Virus record (IMG/VR): IMGVR_UViG_3300050821_024081
Location: 1 to 31,410 of that record
Source: a virus
Reading direction: 5' to 3' (one strand)
Length of the DNA stretch: 31,410 nucleotides
The translations under genes and the position numbers were made by a program. Below the pieces are notes generated by a model. It was not told where the DNA came from. It saw only the letters and a list, made by a program, of their open reading frames with translations, and made no database searches. This document shows, one piece after another, positions 14,250-21,482 of this stretch. How positions within the stretch are numbered: the first letter of the stretch is position 1; each line of letters begins with the position of its first letter.

Positions 14250-14747
14250 ATGTCTCGAAACAAATCAATCGTTTTCCCGAACACCGAAGGTGAGCTATCC
14301 GCTCTCTTCGACAAGCTGCAACGGGCCGTGACGAACAAGCTCCTCGTCTCTGGAGCGCTCGCGATCCACGGCTCCGCCTCGGCCCTTGCTAAGACCGCCG
14401 CAACGGCCTACGTCCTGATCGACGGCAAGCTCTACTCCAAAGCAGCGGCTGACATGCCAGCTCTCGTCGGCACCGTCACAAACGCGGACTTCAACGTCTT
14501 CGTCTTCACCGTGAACGCAGCCGGTACGCTGAAGACCTACGCCGGCACCCAGGCCACCACCCTCGGCGGCGTCGTCTTCCCCACCGTCGCAGACGGCGAA
14601 GCGTCCCTCGGCTTCATCATCGTGAACCCGACCGGCACCGGCGACTTCGTCGGCGGCACGACCGCCCTTGATGACGCCACCGTCGTGCCGAACGTCGTCT
14701 ACGTGAACTCCGGCGAAGGTCTGCAAGCGCAATTCGCAACCATCTAA
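14250..14747 (+). CDS. Virion structural protein, decoration-type
   Basis: The 165-aa protein has a short helical start and then beta-rich, Ala/Gly/Thr-rich sequence (YVLIDGKLYSKAAADMPA, LGFIIVNPTGTGDFVGGTTALDDA). This style is common in phage virion proteins encoded after the capsid gene. Head decoration is likely by position. No enzyme motif. Confidence 0.65.
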   Translation: MSRNKSIVFPNTEGELSALFDKLQRAVTNKLLVSGALAIHGSASALAKTAATAYVLIDGKLYSKAAADMPALVGTVTNADFNVFVFTVNAAGTLKTYAGTQATTLGGVVFPTVADGEASLGFIIVNPTGTGDFVGGTTALDDATVVPNVVYVNSGEGLQAQFATI

Positions 14748-14777
14748 AGTCGAACCAAACCAACCAACCACAACGAA

Positions 14778-15236
14778 ATGAAATACGTAGCATCAACCAT
14801 CGGTCCCGGCATGAACATCACCGCCGCGACCACGCAGAACGTCATCCTGTACAACCCCGCTTCAGCCACGATGTCCGCTCCGAAGGTCTACGAGTTCTCG
14901 ATAGGTCCGGCCGGCAACAGCGCCGACAACACCTATGTCGTCCGCGCCATCCGGTCCAGCACCACCGGCACGTTCACGAACTCCATCACGCCTTCGCCGC
15001 TCGACGCCAAGGCAAGCGCTTGCGTCGCGCTCTGTAAGAACACCTCGTCCGCCGCGGCCACCGTAGCAACGGAGCTCGGACGCTGGGGTTTCCACATGCG
15101 CGGCGGCTACCGCTGGGTGGCGATTCCAGGCGGCGAGCTGGTCATCGACCTGGTCTTCAGCCACGGCATCACCTGGGACACCACCTTCGCCCAGGGGTCA
15201 GACGTCATGAACTGGAACATCTTCTTCGACGAATAA
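14778..15236 (+). CDS. Virion structural protein (152 aa)
   Basis: A beta-rich 152-residue protein (NITAATTQNVILYNPAS, WVAIPGGELVIDLVFSHG, ending MNWNIFFDE) in the structural block. It probably forms part of the head surface or tail. Its leader reads GAACCAAACCAACCAACCACAA without Shine-Dalgarno, the clearest example of the repeated leader type. No named family. Confidence 0.6.
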   Translation: MKYVASTIGPGMNITAATTQNVILYNPASATMSAPKVYEFSIGPAGNSADNTYVVRAIRSSTTGTFTNSITPSPLDAKASACVALCKNTSSAAATVATELGRWGFHMRGGYRWVAIPGGELVIDLVFSHGITWDTTFAQGSDVMNWNIFFDE

Positions 15237-15243
15237 CACCGCC

Positions 15244-15432
15244 ATGAACGAAACCACACCATGCTGTGAGACCAAGCAGGGCGTTCCAGCCCACGACCGC
15301 CTCGACCTCGTCCAGCAGACCGAACAGTACGCCGCGCCGGAATGCGGAACCGTCAGTCCCGCGACCGGCAAGGCTGCCTACTGCTGCTTCGACTGTCCGA
15401 CCCTCGTCGCCAAGATCAAAGACGCTTCCTAG
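15244..15432 (+). CDS. Cys-rich small protein (62 aa)
   Basis: The 62-residue protein has CC near the N-terminus (TTPCCETKQG), a central Cys, and CCFDC near the C-terminus. The spacing could support one metal site or disulfides. It starts eight bases after the previous stop. No known family; position in the structural block suggests a virion or assembly role. Confidence 0.5.
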   Translation: MNETTPCCETKQGVPAHDRLDLVQQTEQYAAPECGTVSPATGKAAYCCFDCPTLVAKIKDAS

Positions 15433-15434
15433 CC

Positions 15435-15809
15435 ATGATCAAAGGCGAGAAGGCATCCGGATACTTCTCGACGATCGACGTTCGCTCCGGCCTTAAAGTT
15501 GAAGGTGAGACGCGACAGTGTTCGCACTGTCAGTTCACCTGGCAATATAAGGCCGGTAGCGGCCGGCGCGTCGGGCTTTGCGGTTCCTGTAACGGCCTCA
15601 TGTGCACGCAGGAAGCCTGCCGCACCGATCAGCTCCGCAAGATCAAATTGCTCGAACTCGAAGACGGCAAGACCTACGACTGCGTACCTTTCGATGAATG
15701 GAACTATCACCTCCGCATGAAAGCCGAAAAAGTAAAGCAATCCACCGGAGCGAAATACGGCCAGGACTTTGTCTTGAACGATAACGGCATCCTTCTACGA
15801 CCCGATTAA
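15435..15809 (+). CDS. Zinc-ribbon phage protein (124 aa)
   Basis: I chose the ATG at 15435, two bases after the previous stop, over an in-frame ATG at 15342 inside that gene. The protein has CSHC followed by LCGSCNGLMC about 20 residues later, a four-Cys zinc ribbon; the C-terminal half is helical and charged. Similar small zinc-ribbon proteins lie near tail or head-completion genes in many phages, with no known function. Confidence 0.6.
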   Translation: MIKGEKASGYFSTIDVRSGLKVEGETRQCSHCQFTWQYKAGSGRRVGLCGSCNGLMCTQEACRTDQLRKIKLLELEDGKTYDCVPFDEWNYHLRMKAEKVKQSTGAKYGQDFVLNDNGILLRPD

Positions 15810-16502
15810 ATGCCCATCTCCCGCCCCGACACCCCCCATCAGGCCAACGGATTGACTGGCACATCCGGCACCGTCCAACACACCTGCTCCGGTTCCAACC
15901 GGATCGTTTTCGCCGCCGTTGAGGCCGGAGGTGCCCAGCCCACCGGCGTCACCTACGACACCGTGTCGATGACCCAGATTAACGTCCAGGTCCAGGGCGG
16001 CCATCACTGGTCACTCTGGTATCTCCTGAATCCCAACACAACGTCCAACGCGAACTGCAAAGCCAGCTTCTCCGGCTCGCAGTCCTACATCGACATCATG
16101 GTCGCGAGCTACGCGGGCGTGAACCAGTCCATGACCTACGGCGGAGGCAGCCCGACCGATGTCAATGTCGTCGGTAGCGGCGGCAGTCCCTACACCTCGA
16201 ACTTCACTACGATCAAGGACAACTCCTGGGCCATTCTCTACGGAGCTGACACCACGAGCGGTACCGCTCCCACCGCGAGCACCGGCTCCGTCTTCCTCAT
16301 CACGACGAGTGACGGCACATCGCTCTACGACACGAACGCCGCGCTTACGCCTGCCGGGGGCTGGGGCATGACGCTCACCTTTTCAAGCACCATCTACACC
16401 ATCGTCGCATCCTTCTCCCCAGCCGCCGCCGACCCGGCTCTCGAATCCATGCCGCCCGTCTCCCAGCCCACCTCCCACTGGATCCCCCAACTTTCCATGT
16501 AA
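15810..16502 (+). CDS. Virion surface protein, beta-sandwich type
   Basis: The 230-aa protein is Ser/Thr/Gly-rich and all beta. Segments such as NRIVFAAVEAGG, PTGVTYDTVSMTQIN and SYAGVNQS are typical of a domain found in phage and metagenomic virion or fibre proteins. The C-terminus is Pro-rich (PPVSQPTSHWIPQ), a style continued by the next gene, which starts directly after this stop codon. Likely exposed on head or tail. Confidence 0.6.
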   Translation: MPISRPDTPHQANGLTGTSGTVQHTCSGSNRIVFAAVEAGGAQPTGVTYDTVSMTQINVQVQGGHHWSLWYLLNPNTTSNANCKASFSGSQSYIDIMVASYAGVNQSMTYGGGSPTDVNVVGSGGSPYTSNFTTIKDNSWAILYGADTTSGTAPTASTGSVFLITTSDGTSLYDTNAALTPAGGWGMTLTFSSTIYTIVASFSPAAADPALESMPPVSQPTSHWIPQLSM

Positions 16503-17879
16503 ATGCGGACCGCCATTCCCTCCCCAAGCCAAGTACCCGGATTCATCCAAGGTCCGACCATCCAGCCGTGGTTCGTCTACCCCACGAACCAGCCCGACCA
16601 GGCCCGCTACGACCTTCTCCGCTCCGCATTCCGCTACATCGTCGCGGCCACGCCCCAGGTCCACCAAGCCGCCGCGTCCCTGCGCACGGACCCCATCCCT
16701 CCCGTCACAACCAGGCCGGAACTCCGTTACAACATCCCCGACCTGAACCGCGCATGGATGTGGGAAGGCCCCGAGCAGCAGCTTGACGGACCAACCTCCC
16801 AAAGAACCGACCCAATCCCCCCTGTCACCGCCCGCCCGGAGATGCGCTACTACTTGCCCGACGCGAACCGATATATCTGGGAAGGCCCCGAACAGTTCTT
16901 CGACGGGCCTACCGTCTCGGCGACCGTTCCAATTCCCCCGGTCACCACCCGTCCAGAGCTGCGGTATTACCTTCCCGACATCAACCGCTACATCTCCGAA
17001 GGCCCTGAACCACAACTGGACGGGCCGACCAAGATGCGGACCGACCCGATTCCTCCTGTCTCCAAACCGGAGATGGCCTACTACTTCCGGGATGTGGACC
17101 GCATCCTCGCGGGCGCGGGACCGACGAAGCAGTACGACGGGCCAACCTCGATGCAGACGCATCCCACACCACCCGTCACCACTCGTCCCGAATTTCGCTA
17201 CTACGTCCCAGACATCAACAAATACATCTCTGAAGGGCCAGAACCCCAGCTCGACGGACCCACGAAGCTACGTACCGACCCTATCCCGCCTGTCACGACC
17301 CGGCCCGAGCTTCGGTACTACTTGCCGGATGAAAACAGGTACATACCTCAAGGCCCGCAACCGCAGCTTACCGGGGCACCCGTCATGGACACCGTGCCTG
17401 TCCCGCCTGTCACTACGCGACCCGAATATCGTTATTACCTCCCTGACGAGAACCGTTACATGCGTCAAGGTCCGAAGGAGCAATTCGAGGGCTCGACCGT
17501 GATGCGAACCGATCCAGTGCCGCCGGTCTCCAATCCCGTGCTTCCCTACTGGCAGGCCGCGCAGCGAAACCCGAACGCCATTCAGGGTGGTCTCGGACCC
17601 GCCCCGCAGACGACCGGACCCGTCAACCAACAGACCTATATCTTCCCGCCGAACAAGCCGGAGTTCGCCTACTACTTCCGAGACGTGAACCGCGTCATGT
17701 CCGGATGGGACCGGCTTCTTTCCCACGTCACCGATTTCTTCTCGCGCTACCGCAAGAAGTACCCGAGCGCTCCTGGCTCCTACGCTACGAAGTACGCAGA
17801 CGCCCCGGGCACCTACGCCGACAAATACCCCAAGGTCGAAGGTACCTACTCCGAAAAATACCCCTCAAATGGAGCCTAA
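16503..17879 (+). CDS. Proline-rich tandem-repeat virion protein (458 aa)
   Basis: About nine repeats of 39-40 residues fill residues 61-400. Each runs roughly DPIPPVTTRPELRYYLPD, a polar spacer with NRY, then EGPEPQLDGPT. Unit starts are near residues 61, 101, 140, 179, 218, 257, 296, 335 and 377. The tail (418-454) has a second repeat of 11 residues (KY-x-x-APGTY-x-x). There is no signal, Cys or catalytic motif. It begins right after the previous stop and is followed by an overlapping coiled-coil gene, within the virion block. I know no family of this kind; a rod-like or decorating virion protein is inferred. Confidence 0.75.
   Translation: MRTAIPSPSQVPGFIQGPTIQPWFVYPTNQPDQARYDLLRSAFRYIVAATPQVHQAAASLRTDPIPPVTTRPELRYNIPDLNRAWMWEGPEQQLDGPTSQRTDPIPPVTARPEMRYYLPDANRYIWEGPEQFFDGPTVSATVPIPPVTTRPELRYYLPDINRYISEGPEPQLDGPTKMRTDPIPPVSKPEMAYYFRDVDRILAGAGPTKQYDGPTSMQTHPTPPVTTRPEFRYYVPDINKYISEGPEPQLDGPTKLRTDPIPPVTTRPELRYYLPDENRYIPQGPQPQLTGAPVMDTVPVPPVTTRPEYRYYLPDENRYMRQGPKEQFEGSTVMRTDPVPPVSNPVLPYWQAAQRNPNAIQGGLGPAPQTTGPVNQQTYIFPPNKPEFAYYFRDVNRVMSGWDRLLSHVTDFFSRYRKKYPSAPGSYATKYADAPGTYADKYPKVEGTYSEKYPSNGA
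16683..17705 (+). repeat. Coding tandem repeats, about 117-120 bp, nine units
   Basis: Unit starts lie at about 16683, 16803, 16920, 17037, 17154, 17271, 17388, 17505 and 17631. Units 4 and 9 are diverged, reading KPEMAYYFRDV and KPEFAYYFRDV instead of RPELRYYLPD. DNA differs at many third positions, so the copies are old or kept by protein-level selection, not a recent expansion. Confidence 0.8.
17754..17870 (+). repeat. Coding 33-bp (11-aa) tyrosine repeats
   Basis: At the C-terminus, four successive KY-starting units (KYPSAPGSYAT, KYADAPGTYAD, KYPKVEGTYSE, then a partial KYPSNGA) follow a fixed 11-residue period. Confidence 0.75.
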
Positions 17880-18165
17880 AGACCACGACGTCCTCGTAAC
17901 CATCGCCACCCAAGTGGAACGCCTCATCTCTGACGTGAAGGATGTTCGCGCCGACATCGCCGATGTAAAGAGCGACCTTGCAAACCGCGTGGCCACCCTC
18001 GAAAGCGAGAAGCTGTCCAGAGCCGATTTCACCGCTGCGCAAAACGAGCACGTTGCGATGCACAAGGCGTTCGATGACCGTCTGTCTTTCGTCGAGCGGG
18101 CCGTATGGATAGGAATCGGCGGCCTCGGGATACTCGAAATAGCCTTCAAATTTTTCATCAAATGA
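17869..18165 (+). CDS. Coiled coil plus C-terminal TM protein, XhlA-like
   Basis: The 98-aa protein has a long coiled coil (ATQVERLISDVKDVRADIAD and onwards) and one C-terminal membrane helix (VWIGIGGLGILEIAFKFF). This is the layout of XhlA-type and related phage membrane proteins, which cooperate with holins in lysis. It overlaps the repeat-protein gene by 11 bases and the next gene by four. Its place in the tail block leaves a virion-assembly or membrane-anchoring role open. Confidence 0.6.
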   Translation: MEPKDHDVLVTIATQVERLISDVKDVRADIADVKSDLANRVATLESEKLSRADFTAAQNEHVAMHKAFDDRLSFVERAVWIGIGGLGILEIAFKFFIK

Positions 18166-19820
18166 TCAAGAGCGCTCCCTTCGGCTTCCCACGGACGTAC
18201 GGCTTCGGAGACGGGCGTCATTCACGCGGTCGCTACCCCATCGAGTACTACTTCTCCCAAGGCATGCAAAAAGGCATGTGGGGCCTCATGACCGGAATGA
18301 ACGTCATCAAGCTCAAGGACTCCGTCGACCTCTCGGGAATGGGAAACATCAAATGGTTCGCCGATGCGAGCGGGCATGTCTACGCCATCGACGACGTCGG
18401 CAAAGTCTGGAAAGAACAGACCCCCGGCGTAGGGGATTTTGCGGCCGAGCACACCGTCTCCGGTTCCACCTCCTCCGGCCAGGGTCTTATCGGCGACCAA
18501 CAGGGCCGCATCCTCGCTTTTGCGACGACAACCATCTCCAAGTACGACGGCACTTGGTCGGACTCCTGGAAGACCGGCCTCACGAACTACGAGCACCCTG
18601 CCGACACCTACGAGGACATGGTCATCTTTGGCAACAAGGACGCGGTGGGACTCATCGACAACGCCGACAACATGAACCTCGTCGGCCTGAACCTTCCCAT
18701 AGGCATGACCGTCGATTGCCTCAAGGCCGGAAAGACCGGAATCCTCATCGGAGCAAATCTTGGCAACCGCGGCGTGCTCATGCTCTGGAACACGCAAACC
18801 GACCGCTCACTCGCGCCCTGGTATTGGGCCAGCGGCAAAATCCAATCCATCGAGCGCGTAGACAACGGCTGGATCGTCGTCACGCAGAAGCAGATACTTC
18901 TCACGACCGGCTACGCGACCCGCGAGCTCTTCCCCATCCTCGACGACCCGATGGGCTACTCGAACTATGTCGTCGCTCCCCAGGGAACCCTTGTCGTCAA
19001 CAACAAGCTTTTCATCCTGAACCAGTCGAACGGCTACACCCGCCTGCGTTCCGGCCTCTACATCTTCGACCTCTCGACCACCTTGAACGAGTTCGTGCCC
19101 GTCTCGACGCAGAATGTCACCACCGTCATACCGAACGCGATCTACGCCGCGAAGACAACCACGCAAGAGATATTCCTCGGCTATCGGGACAGCTTCTTTT
19201 CCAAGAACTACATCGGCAGCCTCGTTGTCTCCGGCGGAACGATCGCGCAGTATTACCCGGAGATTCTCGCCGACACGCCCGAAGAGAAGGTTGCGAGCGC
19301 CGTCATCCTGAACCTCGGCCTCGGAACCGTACTCTCTTCGGTCCAGAACCTCAGCTTCAACATCGCCGTGAAGCTCTACAACTTCAAGCGACCTCTTTGG
19401 GGAGTGAATGTCACGAACGCCACCGACCTCGTGACCACGCTCCGCGTTGACGGAACGAACGCCAGCCTGACCCGTCCCCAGATAGGCGACGAAGTCACTA
19501 TCCTCGAAGGACTAAATGCCGGCCTCTCCCGACATGTAACCGCCATCGCTTTCCAGGGAGCGTTGAACGAGACATGGACGCTCGACTCTGCGCTACCGAA
19601 TGTCACGGAAACTTCCGTTCACTTGAGCATCCAGCCTTTCGTGCTCGTCGAACGAAAGCTCATCACGTCCGCAGCGAATCTCCCTGAGATGTTCTTCAAC
19701 GTCAAGAACAGTTACAAAGGCAAGAAGTTCCTCGCAAAGGTCGTCATTGATTCCGCGAGCACCCAGCTCGAAATTCACCGCTCCGAGTTCTTCTACGACG
19801 ACCTCGGCCTCACCACATGA
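18162..19820 (+). CDS. Large beta-rich tail/virion protein (552 aa)
   Basis: I chose the ATG at 18162, which overlaps the previous stop (ATGA). The protein is built of repeated beta blades (IKWFADASGHVYAIDDVGK, QGRILAFATTTISKYDG, GWIVVTQKQILLTTGY), suggesting a beta-propeller-like N-terminal two thirds and a smaller C-terminal beta domain. Such proteins in short-tailed phages form tail or host-contact parts. No peptidase or hydrolase motif is evident. Confidence 0.65.
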   Translation: MIKSAPFGFPRTYGFGDGRHSRGRYPIEYYFSQGMQKGMWGLMTGMNVIKLKDSVDLSGMGNIKWFADASGHVYAIDDVGKVWKEQTPGVGDFAAEHTVSGSTSSGQGLIGDQQGRILAFATTTISKYDGTWSDSWKTGLTNYEHPADTYEDMVIFGNKDAVGLIDNADNMNLVGLNLPIGMTVDCLKAGKTGILIGANLGNRGVLMLWNTQTDRSLAPWYWASGKIQSIERVDNGWIVVTQKQILLTTGYATRELFPILDDPMGYSNYVVAPQGTLVVNNKLFILNQSNGYTRLRSGLYIFDLSTTLNEFVPVSTQNVTTVIPNAIYAAKTTTQEIFLGYRDSFFSKNYIGSLVVSGGTIAQYYPEILADTPEEKVASAVILNLGLGTVLSSVQNLSFNIAVKLYNFKRPLWGVNVTNATDLVTTLRVDGTNASLTRPQIGDEVTILEGLNAGLSRHVTAIAFQGALNETWTLDSALPNVTETSVHLSIQPFVLVERKLITSAANLPEMFFNVKNSYKGKKFLAKVVIDSASTQLEIHRSEFFYDDLGLTT

Positions 19821-20668
19821 TCAGTTCCGACGACATTCAAAGCGCGAGGACGGCGCAAGCCGCTACGGAAGCGGCAGCCGCACAATCCGATACCTCATCC
19901 GGCTCCTCTCCCTCATCGAGCGGCCCAACCGACTCGTTCACCCTCGACGATTTCCTGCCCATCCTCACGAACCTTCTCGTCCCCAGAAACTTTCTCGCCG
20001 CAGCTCCCACATTCACGCCGAAGACACTCGTCGATTCCATCCAGTTCGTTTTCGACGGGACCACCTACAGCCTCTACCTCTTCATCAACGGCGACTGGCG
20101 TCAATTCACGAACTCAAGCCCTGTAACCCAGATCATCGCCGGACCCGGCATCACCGTAGCTCCGGGCAGCGGCATCGGTGCCGTGACTGTCGGGAACGGC
20201 GGTGTCGAGCAACTTCTCGCAGGCTCCAACATCACTCTTTCCCCCATCGGAGGTACAGGTATCGTAACCGTGAACGCTCTCTACCCTCCCACCTTCCAAG
20301 TAACCACGGGCCTCGCTACCCGCGCCGGAAACGCCTCCTCCGGGAACCAGACCATCCCCCACGGCCTCGGCAAAACCCCCTCGCTTCTCAAGATCGCTGC
20401 CCTATGGGCTTCCGGGACGCCAGTACTGCTGCAATCCTTCGGCACCTACAACGGCACTCTCACGAATACAGCCTTCTCCTGGACCATGGTAGGAACCGGC
20501 GGCGGCGCGGACCACGACACCACGAACATCGTCTTCATATCAGACCACTCCGGAAATACTCAGATTGCCACCGTCACGATGGACGCGACCAACATCAACC
20601 TGGCCTGGACCGCCTCTGGTTCGCTCGGCGCGAACCTCATCCAACTCCTCTGGGAAACGTGGGGCTAA
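19817..20668 (+). CDS. Tail-fibre-like protein (283 aa)
   Basis: Coupled to the previous gene by ATGA. The N-terminus is Ser/Ala-rich and flexible. The centre has GPGITVAPGSGIGAVTV and AGSNITLSPIGGTGIVTV, repeats typical of trimeric fibre shafts; the C-terminal domain opens with IPHGLGKTPSLLKIAALW, like the terminal domain of many phage fibres. It probably binds the host surface. It ends the first structural block; a promoter-like element follows. Confidence 0.75.
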   Translation: MISSDDIQSARTAQAATEAAAAQSDTSSGSSPSSSGPTDSFTLDDFLPILTNLLVPRNFLAAAPTFTPKTLVDSIQFVFDGTTYSLYLFINGDWRQFTNSSPVTQIIAGPGITVAPGSGIGAVTVGNGGVEQLLAGSNITLSPIGGTGIVTVNALYPPTFQVTTGLATRAGNASSGNQTIPHGLGKTPSLLKIAALWASGTPVLLQSFGTYNGTLTNTAFSWTMVGTGGGADHDTTNIVFISDHSGNTQIATVTMDATNINLAWTASGSLGANLIQLLWETWG

Positions 20669-20683
20669 TCCACCTTCCCACGG

Positions 20684-20711
20684 TTGACCCTCCCGCACCA
20701 TCGTCTACGAT
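20684..20711 (+). promoter_or_regulatory. Putative promoter of the connector/ejection block
   Basis: TTGACC (20684-20689), 16 bases, then TACGAT (20706-20711) in the 61-base gap before the ATG at 20730. The element shares the CTCCCGCACC stretch after its -35 with the one at 28546. Confidence 0.5.
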
Positions 20712-20729
20712 TAAACCAACACCTCTTCA

Positions 20730-21479
20730 ATGACTCTCATCGAAGCGAAGACCGCACTCTGTAACAAGCTCAATATCAACCTCTCGAACGTCCAAGCCGG
20801 AAGCGACGCTCTCTTCGCCGACGCAGACCTCACCGACGCCGTGCAAGAGGGCGTGAATCTCTCCTGGGACTACCGCGGCTGGGACTTCACGACCGACGCG
20901 CTCAAGATGACCTACTCGCCTCCAGCATCCGGCGGGTTTTATGTCGATTACCCGAACACCTTCGAGGACGAGAGCATCTCTTTGCTTCTCGTGAACGACA
21001 TTCCATGGACAGAAGGCAAGCGGAACTTTGAGGACTATCAAAAGTACTTCGGCGACAACCCCAACGCCACCGACAAGTTCTGGACGCACTTTCAGCGCAA
21101 GTGGTTCGCAAACAAGAACGCTCTCACGAACGGCGACGAGCTCGCGGTCTTCGGCAAGCTCCGCGCACCGACCCTCGCCGCGTCCGGCGACCTTCTCCCG
21201 TTCTCGCCCGACATGGACAACAACGAAACCAGCGGCAACCGCGCCGTCGTTGAACTGGCCTATGCCTCCATTCTCGACAGCAAGAAGAAGAACGACCAGC
21301 CAGGAGCGGAGGCCGCACGCAAACGCGCCTATTCCTGGCTCGACAACCTTTGGGCTCCGATCGCCGAGCGTCGAGCCAAGGAGCAGAGCCTAAACCGTCC
21401 CTTCTTTGACACGCCTGATTTCTTCTCACCTGGAAACCGTAGTGGTATCGGTCCCACCACGATAGGCAACTTCCCTTAA
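20730..21479 (+). CDS. Head-tail connector/adaptor-like protein (249 aa)
   Basis: The N-terminal half (IEAKTALCNKLNINLSNV, LTDAVQEGVNLSWDYRGWDF) resembles podovirus head-completion or adaptor proteins that sit below the portal; the C-terminal half carries a helix with many charges (NRAVVELAYASILDSKKKND). The assignment rests on this pattern and on position before the ejection proteins. Confidence is moderate. Confidence 0.55.
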   Translation: MTLIEAKTALCNKLNINLSNVQAGSDALFADADLTDAVQEGVNLSWDYRGWDFTTDALKMTYSPPASGGFYVDYPNTFEDESISLLLVNDIPWTEGKRNFEDYQKYFGDNPNATDKFWTHFQRKWFANKNALTNGDELAVFGKLRAPTLAASGDLLPFSPDMDNNETSGNRAVVELAYASILDSKKKNDQPGAEAARKRAYSWLDNLWAPIAERRAKEQSLNRPFFDTPDFFSPGNRSGIGPTTIGNFP

Positions 21480-21482
21480 ACC

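Noticed and set aside
16383-17162. 259-codon - strand frame opposite the repeat protein
   Set aside because: Its repetitive sequence is simply the antisense of the + strand repeats; the + frame has stronger periodic conservation and fits the gene order.
16683-17705. CRISPR array
   Set aside because: The repeats are in-frame coding units of about 117-120 bp without unique spacers, so this is a repeat protein.
18278-19450. 390-codon + strand frame inside the beta-rich tail protein
   Set aside because: Arg/His/Pro-rich low-complexity product in a shifted frame of a clearly coding gene; no start context.
19817-20668. Diversity-generating retroelement target in the fibre gene
   Set aside because: No reverse transcriptase gene and no template-repeat copy were seen in the window.
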